Source: Bacteroidales bacterium (GTDB lineage: Bacteria; Bacteroidota; Bacteroidia; Bacteroidales; VadinHA17). Taken from it: a DNA stretch of 64,000 nucleotides. The DNA is taken from NCBI GenBank assembly GCA_016709865.1, contig JADJLX010000002.1, forward strand, positions 798,046-862,045, read 5' to 3'. Positions 46,067-54,547 of this stretch are shown here, piece by piece (within the stretch, counting starts at the first letter, position 1; every line of letters begins with the position of its first letter). The position numbers were made by a program, and so were the translations under genes. The notes beneath the pieces were generated by a model. The model did no database searches and was not told the DNA's origin. It saw only the letters and a list, made by a program, of their open reading frames with translations.

Positions 46067-48028
46067 TTAAGAAGCCGGTAATGTGACAAAAACTGTAGTC
46101 CCGGTACCAGGCATGCTTTCGATAGAAATAGTGCCGCCGAGTGTTTCAATAAATTCTTTGCAGATGACAAGTCCTAAACCTGTCCCCACCTCGTTGCCGG
46201 TTCCTTCCGTTGTGAAGGTATTCTCAATACTGAAAAGTTTTTCGAGCATCTGACTGCTCATTCCTACGCCGGTATCTGAAATCTTCAGGACTACTTTTCC
46301 ATTATCCCCGGAAGCTGAGCAGTTGACACTTCCGCCCTTCCGCGTGTATTTAATACCGTTCGAAATCAGGTTCCTGATTACCGTTGCAAGAATTTCCTGA
46401 TCTGCATATACTTTAATATCCCCGGGTATTTCATTCTTCAGACTGATTCCTTTTGCTTCAGCCTGGGTCGAATAAATCTTCAGCACATCCTCTGTCAGGT
46501 TCCAGAGAACAAGTTCACTTTTTACAAGTTTCAGTGTACCTGTCTGACTCCTTGCCCATTGCAGTAAATTCTCAATAAGCTGCAGCAATTTATGCGATGA
46601 TTCATTTATCATCGTTACATAAACATACATCTCCTTTGAGTCGATATTGCCTGCATTCTCGTGCAAAAGTTCTGTCAGTCCAATGAGGGCTGTAAACGGA
46701 TTCCTGAGATCATGTGCTATTATTGAGAAGAGTTTGTCTTTTGTCTGGACTATCCTCTTGAGTTCTGCTTCCGATATTTCGAGTTTCTCATTCGATTCAG
46801 TCAGTTTCTTGTTTTGCAGTTCAATAGCTTCACTCTGTTTAGTAATTTCGCGGTTTTGCAGCTCAAGAAGCTCTTCATGCTTTCTCCTTTGCTTCAGAAG
46901 TGAGAGGAGAACAATAAAAACTGCTGCCAGCAGAAGAACCAATGTTGTTAGAGCAATACTTATTATCCTTATTCGCCGAATACGGAGATCTTTTATTGTG
47001 TTATCCTTATTCAGCAAATCAATTTTAGCATTTCTCTGTTGCTTTTCAAGCTGGTATTCTAATAAAAAGATCTTTTCAGATAACTGTTTGCTGAATAAAG
47101 TATCATTATACTGAATTACTTTTTGCTGTAATTCTGATGCTGTTTTATAATCCTTGTTTAATAAAGACAGCTTAACAAGTACATTCAGGGCATCTTTTAT
47201 TGTCATATTAGCCCCTATTTCACATGCAGTTTTGTAAGCTTCGCCGGCCAGGGATGAGGCTTGCCTGATATCATTATGGTTCAGAAAAATAAGTGATTTC
47301 TTAATCAAAAGGTTGGCATACAAATCCTTATCATTCTCTTTGTCAACTTTTTCAAGCGACAGGTTATAGTTGTCATTTGCAGCTTTTAAGTCGCCCTGCA
47401 TAAAATAGATATCTCCAATATATTTATAGCAGGTAGCCTGCTCTGCCAGTTGATTAAGTTCCTGCCTCAGCGATAGTGACTGTCTGTAGCTTATCAGCGC
47501 GCTGTCGAGCTTTCCGTCGAGACTGAAAATTCTGCCCTGGTACATATTAACATAAGCAAGCATCGGTTTCAGAGCAAGTTCCCCGGCTATTTTTCCGGCC
47601 TTTTTCAGGTTCTCTGTCGCCAGAGCAGACAATTCCTGATAAACATAGAGGTTAGCAAGATTAAGATATGAATAACCGGCCTGCTCGGTTAAACCGTATT
47701 TAACAGATACTTCCAGACCCTTATAGTAATAGTCGACGGCCCTGGAGTATTTCCCCATAATCCTGTAAGCGACTCCCACAAAACCATAAGCTTTTGAAAG
47801 ACTATTATAATCGTTTGTCAGAACAGCAAGATCGATTGCCTGAGTGCCATATTTTACAGAGAGCTCAGGGGCGGCATTTCTATGCTCCCAGCATAAGGTG
47901 AGAAGATAACTTAGCCTTGCAGAATCTCCCTCTACTTTCAGGGTATCAGTGTGTTTCCATCTGTATGACAACTCCCCGGCATTCAGAGTCAGAGGGACCA
48001 AAAGAAAAAGAAAAACTATATTCCTCAT
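46067..48028 (-). CDS. TPR-containing sensor histidine kinase
   Basis: 653 residues from the ATG at 48028 (start 24 bp upstream also possible); signal peptide MRNIVFLFLLVPLTLNA. A periplasmic TPR solenoid runs to about residue 340, followed by one membrane helix (about 355-377), a coiled coil, a HisKA domain with the phospho-acceptor His in FSIIAHDLRNPF (His 439) and a HATPase_c domain (NLISNGIKYT N box, DTGVGMS, GTGLGLVICKEF). The layout is that of Bacteroidota TPR kinases. No response regulator is adjacent, so the partner is elsewhere. Confidence 0.93.
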   Translation of the reverse strand: MRNIVFLFLLVPLTLNAGELSYRWKHTDTLKVEGDSARLSYLLTLCWEHRNAAPELSVKYGTQAIDLAVLTNDYNSLSKAYGFVGVAYRIMGKYSRAVDYYYKGLEVSVKYGLTEQAGYSYLNLANLYVYQELSALATENLKKAGKIAGELALKPMLAYVNMYQGRIFSLDGKLDSALISYRQSLSLRQELNQLAEQATCYKYIGDIYFMQGDLKAANDNYNLSLEKVDKENDKDLYANLLIKKSLIFLNHNDIRQASSLAGEAYKTACEIGANMTIKDALNVLVKLSLLNKDYKTASELQQKVIQYNDTLFSKQLSEKIFLLEYQLEKQQRNAKIDLLNKDNTIKDLRIRRIRIISIALTTLVLLLAAVFIVLLSLLKQRRKHEELLELQNREITKQSEAIELQNKKLTESNEKLEISEAELKRIVQTKDKLFSIIAHDLRNPFTALIGLTELLHENAGNIDSKEMYVYVTMINESSHKLLQLIENLLQWARSQTGTLKLVKSELVLWNLTEDVLKIYSTQAEAKGISLKNEIPGDIKVYADQEILATVIRNLISNGIKYTRKGGSVNCSASGDNGKVVLKISDTGVGMSSQMLEKLFSIENTFTTEGTGNEVGTGLGLVICKEFIETLGGTISIESMPGTGTTVFVTLPAS

Positions 48029-48121
48029 TAAGGAGCGATAAATATTCAACACTACCCAAATGTATTGAATCTTTTCAATCCGTTCAGAACATTTAAAAAA
48101 AAATCTTTGGAAGAGGAATAA

Positions 48122-48475
48122 TGTATTATGTATTATTGATGATAGATGATGGGGAGAATTGTCTTGCGGTCGTGCGGTCTTGCAGTCTTGCGGTCCTCAT
48201 ATCTCCCATTCTCCCCTTCCCCCCATCTCCCTTTCTCCTTATTCCGATGGTTCTTCTCTGCGGTTCTCTGCGAAAAAACTCTGCGGCACTCTGCGGTAAA
48301 AAAAAGCAGAGGGCGAGGGGCAGGGAGCTGGGGGCAAAAAACCACAGAGACACGGAGAGCATAGAGGTACACTGAGATTTTGAATGTGTCATTTGGCTGT
48401 GCAGTCATTTACTGTGTGTCATTTGCCTTCGGCGTCATTTGGCTGCGCTGTCATTTATTGTCATTGATTGTTAAT
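48122..48475. repeat. Intergenic repeat cluster (TGTATTA heptamers, CTTGCGGT octamers, CTCTGCGG, CACGGAG, GTCATT)
   Basis: This 540-bp space between the kinase and thyA holds TGTATTA twice (48122), four CTTGCGGT-type eight-base units (48163), CTCTGCGG units (48257 onward), an ACCACAGAGACACGGAGAGC block (48342), and a partial GTCATT element (48386-48470). No gene is supported; the short open frames here are repeat-derived. Confidence 0.8.
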
Positions 48476-48593
48476 AATTTGTCTATTAAGTAAAGTCGGT
48501 ATTCTGATGCCGGACAGGAATAATAACTAATTTTAAAAATTACCGGATTGTAATTATCCTTAAGGCATAGTACTGATTTTAAACCGATTAAAA

Positions 48594-49685
48594 ATGGCAC
48601 AACAATATCTAGATCACTCAAAAGCAATTTTAACTTCCAACCGTTCTAATTTTAAAGGGGGAAGCAAAGAGGCAGGGATAATATCCTTATTTGGTTATCA
48701 GAACGAATATGATCTCAGGGAGGGATATCCGCTGCTGACTACCAAAAAAATGGCTACACGGTCTATGTTCCATGAGACTATCTGGTTCCTCAGAGGTGAT
48801 ACCAATATCAAATATCTTGAAGATAATAATGCCCCTGTATGGCGGCCCGATGCTTTTCAGGCCAACCTCCCCGGGATGAAAAAAGAAGGGATCTTCCCCG
48901 AGAGCATTGCCAAGTATTCCCCCGACTGGGATAAGGCTATGGAAGAATACGGCCAGAGGGTAAGAGAAGATGCTGAGTTCGCAGCCCGCTGGGGCGATGC
49001 CGGACCAATCTACGGGAAACAGTGGAGAAGATGGGAATATTTTGATCACGATAAAAAGAAGTTTATTGAAATAGATCAGCTGAGTAACCTGATTGACGGA
49101 CTCCGCAAGAAACCTACCGGGAAGAAACATATTGTTGATTCGTGGAATCCGGGCGACACTCCGCAGATGTCTTTACCTCCGTGTCATGTTCTCTACCAGG
49201 CAACAGCCAACGAGGAGGGCGAGATGGAACTGCAGCTCTACCAGCGCAGCTGTGATCAGTTCCTCGGTGTTCCTTTCAACATAGCCAGTTATGCTGCCCT
49301 TACGCAGGTAATTGCACAGGAAGCAGGGATGGTTCCGAAGACATTCATACATACTTTCGGTGATTCACATTTTTATGCAGGCATCGGCAAGAGAACAGCA
49401 TGGCATAAAGAGAATTTCAGGGAGGTGCAGAAAAGGATCAGAGCCGTTACTGCAAGGGAACAGTACCTGGATGTTGTGGAATGGATCAATAAAAATGCGC
49501 CAAGCGATGGCAATGAGGAGAAATATGATCATGTAACTGCTATCCTGGAACAGCTTTCGAGGGAGCCGAAGAAGATGCCTAAACTGCGTATAACAAAAAA
49601 ACCTTTCGATCAGCTTACAATTGATGATTTCGTTGTGGAGGATTATGATCCGCATCCGGCGATAAGGAGAAGTATGGCGGTGTGA
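48594..49685 (+). CDS. thyA: Thymidylate synthase (long form)
   Basis: 363 residues. LLTTKKMATRSMFHETIWFL, RWGDAGPIYGKQWRRWE (dUMP/folate binding), LPPCHVLYQ with catalytic Cys197, LQLYQRSCDQFLGVPFNIAS, and a late FGDSHFYA block. It makes dTMP from dUMP with methylene-tetrahydrofolate. At 363 residues it is about 100 longer than E. coli ThyA. Residues about 85-135 (including GIFPESIAKYSP) are an insertion in the small domain, as in the longer Lactobacillus-type enzymes, and the C-terminus carries KMPKLRITKKPFDQLTIDDF. No folA follows; a heptamer array does. Confidence 0.93.
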   Translation: MAQQYLDHSKAILTSNRSNFKGGSKEAGIISLFGYQNEYDLREGYPLLTTKKMATRSMFHETIWFLRGDTNIKYLEDNNAPVWRPDAFQANLPGMKKEGIFPESIAKYSPDWDKAMEEYGQRVREDAEFAARWGDAGPIYGKQWRRWEYFDHDKKKFIEIDQLSNLIDGLRKKPTGKKHIVDSWNPGDTPQMSLPPCHVLYQATANEEGEMELQLYQRSCDQFLGVPFNIASYAALTQVIAQEAGMVPKTFIHTFGDSHFYAGIGKRTAWHKENFREVQKRIRAVTAREQYLDVVEWINKNAPSDGNEEKYDHVTAILEQLSREPKKMPKLRITKKPFDQLTIDDFVVEDYDPHPAIRRSMAV

Positions 49686-49693
49686 GTCGGCGT

Positions 49694-49756
49694 GCGGTGT
49701 GCGGTGTGCGGTGTGCGGTACGTGGCATGCGGTGTGCAAATTGCGGTATGCGGATT
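49694..49756. repeat. GCGGTGT-type heptamer array, nine units
   Basis: GCGGTGT three times, then GCGGTAC, GTGGCAT, GCGGTGT, GCAAATT, GCGGTAT, GCGGATT, all in register. It begins eight bases after the thyA stop codon and ends beside element copy 2. Confidence 0.9.
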
Positions 49757-49770
49757 GAAAAATTGGAGGA

Positions 49771-50053
49771 GATTGACCATTATAAAATTTCCCCTCCTTT
49801 TGAAGGAGGGGTGGCCGGACCGCCTATTAATTATGAGACAAATTCTGATTCCGGCCGGGGTGGTTGATTTGTTATTTAGGTTCCTAATATTTTTAGAGGT
49901 ATTCCTTATCTCTTTTTTTACAATCTCAGTTTCCTGGAACGCAAATTTGTCTTGTAGAATGCAAGTAATCAACCACCCCGGCCGCAAAAGAAATTTTTAA
50001 ATAAATATTATAGATTTTACTTGCGTCCACCCCTCCTTCAAAAGGAGGGGAAA
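49771..50053. mobile_element. DUF559 element, copy 2 (degenerate cargo)
   Basis: Same outer arms as copy 1 (from 49788 to 50053) and inner arms CGGGGTGGTTGATT (near 49855) / AATCAACCACCCCG (near 49969). The shared left flank GATTGACCATTATAAAATTT starts at 49771. Between the inner arms is about 98 bp with a DUF559 C-terminal remnant in reverse. Confidence 0.8.
49866..49958 (-). pseudogene. DUF559 C-terminal remnant
   Basis: Minus-strand translation gives DKFAFQETEIVKKEIRN followed by TSKNIRNLN. This aligns with NRLVFQDPEFVKNEIRKNFKNK at the C-terminus of the intact copy at 45.4 kb. The N-terminal 95 residues are gone, so copy 2 is an internal-deletion derivative of a gene-bearing element inserted in the opposite orientation. 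Confidence 0.72.
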
Positions 50054-50152
50054 CCTATCAGGGATTAATTCTATACCTCTACCCGGATGAGGTCTTTTTG
50101 CTGACGAAAACTTTGTGAATTAACTGTTACCTTTATCCCGAAGATTTAGACT

Positions 50153-50791
50153 ATGAATAAAATAGACGAGTCCGTTTTTGCCGTTCCAACAGATGAGCTC
50201 TGGAAATTTATACCATATAAAGAGAAGGGGTTAATCCCGGAGAAGCGTGAGGTACTAAAGAGGATTGTACAGCAGGGTCTGTTCCGGAAAAGAGCTGAAC
50301 TGGAGGAAGATCCGTCATTTAAACAGATTATTCCGTATGGGGTAATAACATGTGGAGATTGGTTTTATTTATTCAGGAGATCAACGGGACAGAGAGAAAA
50401 GAGATTACACAATTTATTTACTTTGGGAGCCGGGGGGCATATGAATCCCGGGGGCTCTGAGGAACCTGATGAGCAGTACCTCACCGATGAATTAAAAAGA
50501 GAATTATCTGAAGAGGTCAGGTTGCTCAACGGATGCCGGATAGAGGATATAGAATTTATAGGCTTCATAAATGATGATACAATACCGGTGGGCAGGTTTC
50601 ACACCGGACTCCTTTACAACATCAGGGTTTCAAATAAAGAGGTATTTATAAATGAAACCGAGAAAATGACTGCAGAGTGGGTGGAGAGATCCAATCTGGC
50701 TGAGTTTTATGAGGGGATGGAGACGTGGAGCAGGATTGTTTTCGATTCCTATATTCAGGATGTTAGCTCTTTTTTACCACGGAGACACTGA
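50153..50791 (+). CDS. Nudix-like hydrolase
   Basis: 212 residues. The Nudix box reads GGSEEPDEQYLTDELKRELSEEVRL around residues 99-123 (Gly, then E/REL..EE pattern intact), so metal-dependent cleavage of a nucleoside diphosphate linked to X is likely. FINDDTIPVGRFHTGLLYNI after the box matches phosphoesterase-type strands. The N-terminal 65 residues (MNKIDESVFAVPTDELWKFI) are an extension seen in a Bacteroidota Nudix group. The last five or six codons and the stop are encoded by the repeat copy at 50769. Substrate unknown. Confidence 0.85.
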   Translation: MNKIDESVFAVPTDELWKFIPYKEKGLIPEKREVLKRIVQQGLFRKRAELEEDPSFKQIIPYGVITCGDWFYLFRRSTGQREKRLHNLFTLGAGGHMNPGGSEEPDEQYLTDELKRELSEEVRLLNGCRIEDIEFIGFINDDTIPVGRFHTGLLYNIRVSNKEVFINETEKMTAEWVERSNLAEFYEGMETWSRIVFDSYIQDVSSFLPRRH

Positions 50792-51060
50792 GAACACGGA
50801 GAGACACGGAGACCGAAGACCGGAGTAATAAGCGCAGGGCACGGAGCACGGGGCTCAGGGCAAAAGCCCTCTGTGGAACTCTGTGTCTTCTCTGTGGAAC
50901 TCTGTGTAAGTTCTTTTTTTACCACGGAGACACTGAGAACACGGAGAGGCACGGAGACCGGAGACCGAAGACCGAAGTTAAAAGCGCAGGGCACGGAGCT
51001 CAGGGCAAAAGTCCTCTGTGGCACTCTGTGTCTTCTCTGTGGAACTCTGTGTAAGTTCTT
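50769..51060. repeat. Tandem duplication of a 145-bp CACGGAGA element
   Basis: Copies at about 50769-50913 and 50914-51060. Each begins ACCACGGAGACACTGAGAAC, passes through AGACCGAAGACCGGAG heptamers, GCGCAGGGCACGGAG and CAGGGCAAAAG, and ends CTCTGTGTCTTCTCTGTGG. Beginning and end of each copy are near inverted repeats. The first copy overlaps the 3' end of the Nudix gene. Confidence 0.9.
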
Positions 51061-51078
51061 CTTTTCGGGTACTCTATT

Positions 51079-51675
51079 CTACTTTTGAAGGAAATCCGGT
51101 ATTACATGCCCTGCAAATTCATCAAACATGCCCTTTCCATTGATCAGTCTCGACAGGGCTTCTGCCTCATATCGTGCTCCGTTGATTGCCCTGTGTGGTT
51201 TTGGCTCCGCAGGCAATCCGACATATTTCATTATTAAATCGCTGTTCAGTCCTGAGAATCCGTCTTTAAGAGGAGGCTTTATATTTCTTTTCAGATAATG
51301 AGCGTACACAATCGAATGCTGATCGACTTTTCTTTTTCCAAGTCTGAAGTTCAACCCGCATCGCGCAGAACTCTCGTTAAAGAAGCTTATATCAAAATCC
51401 ACGTTCTGACCTGCAATGGTCTTATCTTCTATCTGATCCATCCATGCAATGAAGCGGGATATTAATTCCCTCTGATTAAGTAAAGACTTATCATTAATTT
51501 CCTTAACCGTCAGGCCATTTATTTCCAATGCCGCAGGATCAATTTCTGCCCCCTCCCGGATCTGACATCTTTCATTAAAATAATTGTCGGGATGATCAAA
51601 ATCGATAGCTCCCACTTCAACAATCGAATGAAGCTGCGGATCAGTGCCGGTGGTTTCTATGTCGAGTACTATCAT
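51079..51675 (-). CDS. DEDDh 3'-5' exonuclease
   Basis: 198 residues with the three DnaQ-type motifs: IVLDIETTGTD (ExoI), AGQNVDFDISFFN (ExoII) and the DEDDh-type HRAINGARYEAEALSRL (ExoIII, with the final Asp replaced by Glu or set by ARYEAE). RNase T/oligoribonuclease and polymerase epsilon-like relatives share this. It is cytoplasmic and lies alone between repeats. Note that the expected H-x4-D is HRAINGARYEAE here, so activity should be checked. Confidence 0.85.
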   Translation of the reverse strand: MIVLDIETTGTDPQLHSIVEVGAIDFDHPDNYFNERCQIREGAEIDPAALEINGLTVKEINDKSLLNQRELISRFIAWMDQIEDKTIAGQNVDFDISFFNESSARCGLNFRLGKRKVDQHSIVYAHYLKRNIKPPLKDGFSGLNSDLIMKYVGLPAEPKPHRAINGARYEAEALSRLINGKGMFDEFAGHVIPDFLQK

Positions 51676-51787
51676 GAAATCAAATCTTTGTTCGAAGTTA
51701 ATTAATTTACCTGTTACAAACTTAACTACTCTTCAGAGTCGTAACCAAAACTTAAACTTTGGGATAAATGAGATACTATATAGTAAG

Positions 51788-52003
51788 TTTCCCCTCCTTT
51801 TGAAGGAGGGGTGGCCGGGACAGCAAATTGTCTGATTAATACAAAACTAATTTCCCGGACGGGGTGGTTGATTCTTTTCTTCTGTTGTTAATGCAAATTA
51901 AAAACAAAGAAATTACTAATCAACCACCCCGGCCGCAACAAGAATTTTAAATCGTCTACCTAAGATTTACTTGCGGCCACCCCTCCTTCAAAAGGAGGGG
52001 AAA
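51788..52003. mobile_element. DUF559 element, copy 3 (no recognisable gene)
   Basis: Outer arms from 51788 and to 52003, inner arms CGGGGTGGTTGATT (near 51859) and AATCAACCACCCCG (near 51921), the same plan as copies 1 and 2. Only about 46 bp lie between the inner arms, with no DUF559 similarity I can see. It is a MITE-like derivative. Copies 2 and 3 share the right-end context GGGGAAACCT. Confidence 0.8.
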
Positions 52004-52050
52004 CCTTTTTACAACTCATCGCCATCCATGAGCCAGGCTCTTCGCTATCC

Positions 52051-53259
52051 CTAATACCTCCCGTATTTGCCGTCGAGGATGACTTCCTTCACTGCCTCGA
52101 GATAGCCGAAGCCATTTTGCATGTCGGGCAGCAGATAGCTGCCTTCCACCCATTCATTCCAGGCATTGATTGTTATCAGCTTAGGCTGTTCGGGATGTGA
52201 GTCGGCGTACTTTTTTGCCTTCGAGAGGAGAGCTGCAAAACTCTGCGGTGTGTTATTGTAATGCACCACATCCTTAATGCCCTTGGCGGGGAAACGCGGT
52301 GTATCGTCCCAGCCGATGGAGACACACGGGAATACCGGGACATCGAGTATGGCATCCATCTGTTCGCGGATCTTAATTGAGTTGGTACCGTAAGTTATAT
52401 AGTCTTCAACACGTCCACCCATATTATACATGGCAACGCTGTTGAAGCCCATTACTTTCACCTTCCTGGTAAACTCTTCCGCAGCCTTTGCCGACATCAC
52501 GGAGCCTCCCCCCTGGTTCCACTGGATATGCAGTCCGGGGAAACCTGCTTTCTTCACCTCATCGCGAAAATAATCAAGCGCCTTACGTGCTTCTTCGGCA
52601 CTGTTTCCAGAGCTCTCGAGCAGTTTCTCAATGCTGAAGATTGAAAAGACCGGTTCTCCGTTTATCTTGAAATAATTTGGCCTTTTGAAATACTGTCTGA
52701 TGATCCGGTCGACAATGATCTTATAGTTTTTCCAGTCTATTTTGGCGTTCCAGAGGATATTCTCATTATCCTTATAACGATGATAGTTCCAGTAGTTATA
52801 TTTCACATCGTGGTTGGCCCACATGATGTAGAACTGCATCTTCCCGTTGTTGGAGGCTTTCAGGAAACCATCGTTCAGGGCGCTCTCAAGGAAAGGACCC
52901 TCTTCGTACCAGTACCAGTCGTAAACGAAAACATTTACACCGTGGTCGGTGGCAACGTCTATCCATTTCTCAACAACTTTCGGATCGTTGTCGAGCTCAT
53001 ATCCCCATAGCGGCTGACGCGGCTGATAGTGTCCGTCGAAGCGTGGATTGCCCTTCTTTATCACCTCCCACTCGCCGGTGCCATCGGCCCAGAGCATCTT
53101 TGTGGCCAGGGGATCGGGATGGCACGAAGGCCAGATATATGCAGCAACGTAATAGTCGTTTTTTACTGCTTTAGTGTTAGTTGTCTGTGCATTTGCTGAC
53201 AATCCAAGGAGGATTATCAGGGAAATCAGTAAGCGGTTCTTTAACATTGTGTTCTTCAT
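52051..53259 (-). CDS. Secreted GH99-like / WbsX-family glycosidase
   Basis: 402 residues with a signal peptide ending GLSANAQ. TIM-barrel motifs: YYVAAYIWPSCHPDPLATKM, VFVYDWYWYEEGPFLESALN, FYIMWANHDVKYNYW, YFKRPNYFKINGEPVFSIFS, AWNEWVEGSYLLPD near the end. Glu residues in ENEW-like AWNEWVEGS and in YEEGPF are the probable active-site candidates. It belongs to the GH99/WbsX-like group, possibly on mannan-like glycans, in the periplasm. Substrate cannot be read. It starts upstream of the repeat-filled gap of about 600 bp. Confidence 0.88.
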   Translation of the reverse strand: MKNTMLKNRLLISLIILLGLSANAQTTNTKAVKNDYYVAAYIWPSCHPDPLATKMLWADGTGEWEVIKKGNPRFDGHYQPRQPLWGYELDNDPKVVEKWIDVATDHGVNVFVYDWYWYEEGPFLESALNDGFLKASNNGKMQFYIMWANHDVKYNYWNYHRYKDNENILWNAKIDWKNYKIIVDRIIRQYFKRPNYFKINGEPVFSIFSIEKLLESSGNSAEEARKALDYFRDEVKKAGFPGLHIQWNQGGGSVMSAKAAEEFTRKVKVMGFNSVAMYNMGGRVEDYITYGTNSIKIREQMDAILDVPVFPCVSIGWDDTPRFPAKGIKDVVHYNNTPQSFAALLSKAKKYADSHPEQPKLITINAWNEWVEGSYLLPDMQNGFGYLEAVKEVILDGKYGRY

Positions 53260-53337
53260 TATTGTAAATTTTATTAGGAGAGTAAAGATATTAAGATTGG
53301 GGAATAAATAATTATGGCTGCATTGTAAATTGTTTGG

Positions 53338-53415
53338 AGGAGACGGAAGACCGGAGACCGAAGACCGAAGACGGAAGGATGTATTATGTATTATGTATTA
53401 TAGATGATAGATGAT
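53338..53415. repeat. Three adjoining heptamer arrays
   Basis: AGACGGA, AGACCGG, AGACCGA, AGACCGA, AGACGGA (53341-53375), then TGTATTA three times (53380-53400), then AGATGAT twice (53402-53415). Three unrelated seven-base units stand side by side in almost continuous register. Confidence 0.9.
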
Positions 53416-53454
53416 GTGAGAAAGGCACAGGGCACAGGGCGAAGGGGGCAGGGC

Positions 53455-53505
53455 AAATCCAATAACCACGGAGACACGGAGAGCATGGAGCTACACTGAG
53501 AAGAA
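53455..53505. repeat. CACGGAGA repeat
   Basis: AATAACCACGGAGACACGGA, GAGCATGGAGCTACACTGAG. Relative of the elements at 13766, 48342 and 50769. The 240 bp after it (to 53742) hold nothing I can assign. Confidence 0.7.
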
Positions 53506-53742
53506 CTCGAAGGGGTCATTCGATTGTTCTAACAAGGTATGACCAGACTGAAAGAGGGTTACCATTCGACTGGCTTATGCAGAATGTAACCATCTGCTTT
53601 TGTGACTTCCTCCGGAGTTCAAAATTGCAGTATCATACTTATCAGCATTTGCATTTTAAGTTATTAAATATTTGTATGAAATAGGACTTTGTATTACATT
53701 TGTATCACTTGAACAGCCCCGAAGATAGCATCCTCGGGCCGA

Positions 53743-53771
53743 CGTTCCGCCAAAAGCGGAACGTTTAAATT
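53743..53771. terminator. Probable terminator hairpin
   Basis: Arms CGTTCCGC and GCGGAACG with CAAAA loop, followed by TTTAAATTTT on plus. It lies 100 bp beyond the end of the 53.9-kb minus-strand gene; it could serve that gene in the reverse direction or a lost plus-strand gene. Confidence 0.5.
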
Positions 53772-53863
53772 TTATGCCCTTCCTGTACATTTCTGTTATA
53801 CACATATTTTGAGGACGCAAATTACGGCCTCAAGATTCCAAACTCTTGAAAACTCTGATTTCA

Positions 53864-54346
53864 TCACAATTTCTCGTAGGAGTAACATTTGAATTCTTCA
53901 TCGTTTGTCCGGTCTGCACGATTCAGATTACACAAAATATCATCTTCCCAGTCATCACTGTTATTTTTTATGCATGATAAACAGAGAGGCTGCATTTTAA
54001 TAGTTTCGCGTCTGATCTCATATCCGTCATCATCGAAGATTCCCGAAATATTCCCCGGATCCATTTCATCAATATTTCTACGGCCATATTTATCTCTTTT
54101 ATCAAGAGCCGAATCAATTTCATAATCACCCCGGGGATGAGCTATCCCTGTAATGCAACTGAAACAGGCAAATGGGGCAGATGCCGATCCCACAATCCAG
54201 ATATCCTTGCCACATTGGCATTTTACTTCATTTTTATAATCATCAAGGGCGGCTTCAATCCGTACTCTTAAAACTTTTTCATTTTCATCGGGATTCTTCT
54301 TTAAGTGAATCTTTAAGAACTTATCAATGGAAATTGGAGTCCACAT
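53864..54346 (-). CDS. Cys-rich protein of unknown function
   Basis: 160 residues. Cys pairs CQCGKD, ACFSCITG, CLSCIKNN and a final EFKCYSYEKL suggest a zinc-binding fold. The N-terminal part (SIDKFLKIHLKKNPDENEKV) is helical and charged. No signal peptide, so cytoplasmic. Family not recognised. The central block YGRRNIDEMDPGNISGIFDD is distinctive enough for a search. No overlap with neighbours. Confidence 0.68.
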   Translation of the reverse strand: MWTPISIDKFLKIHLKKNPDENEKVLRVRIEAALDDYKNEVKCQCGKDIWIVGSASAPFACFSCITGIAHPRGDYEIDSALDKRDKYGRRNIDEMDPGNISGIFDDDGYEIRRETIKMQPLCLSCIKNNSDDWEDDILCNLNRADRTNDEEFKCYSYEKL

Positions 54347-54547
54347 AACTTATATAATTTAATAAATAACAGCACAGCATAAGGGTGTCACAATTTGTGA
54401 TTTCCTTTCTTTTCTAAAAAATTAAAATGTATAACGCAGCGAGCGTTTCAACTCAAAATTACAATATAAAACCAGAAATGCAAAAGTTAAACATATTACG
54501 CATCCGGTTTGTTAGTGATTTATTATTAACCCGTTTGTAAGAAAAAT

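Noticed and set aside
48121..48408. Short open frames in both directions in the kinase-thyA gap (e.g. MYYVLLMIDDGEN)
   Set aside because: They are made of heptamer and CACGGAG repeats; the same MYYVL...IDDG peptide arises at 59.45 kb from TGTATTA/AGATGAT units. Not genes.
49643..50000. Open frames on both strands across element copy 2
   Set aside because: They combine GCGGTGT heptamers, element arms and the DUF559 remnant; only the remnant has meaning.
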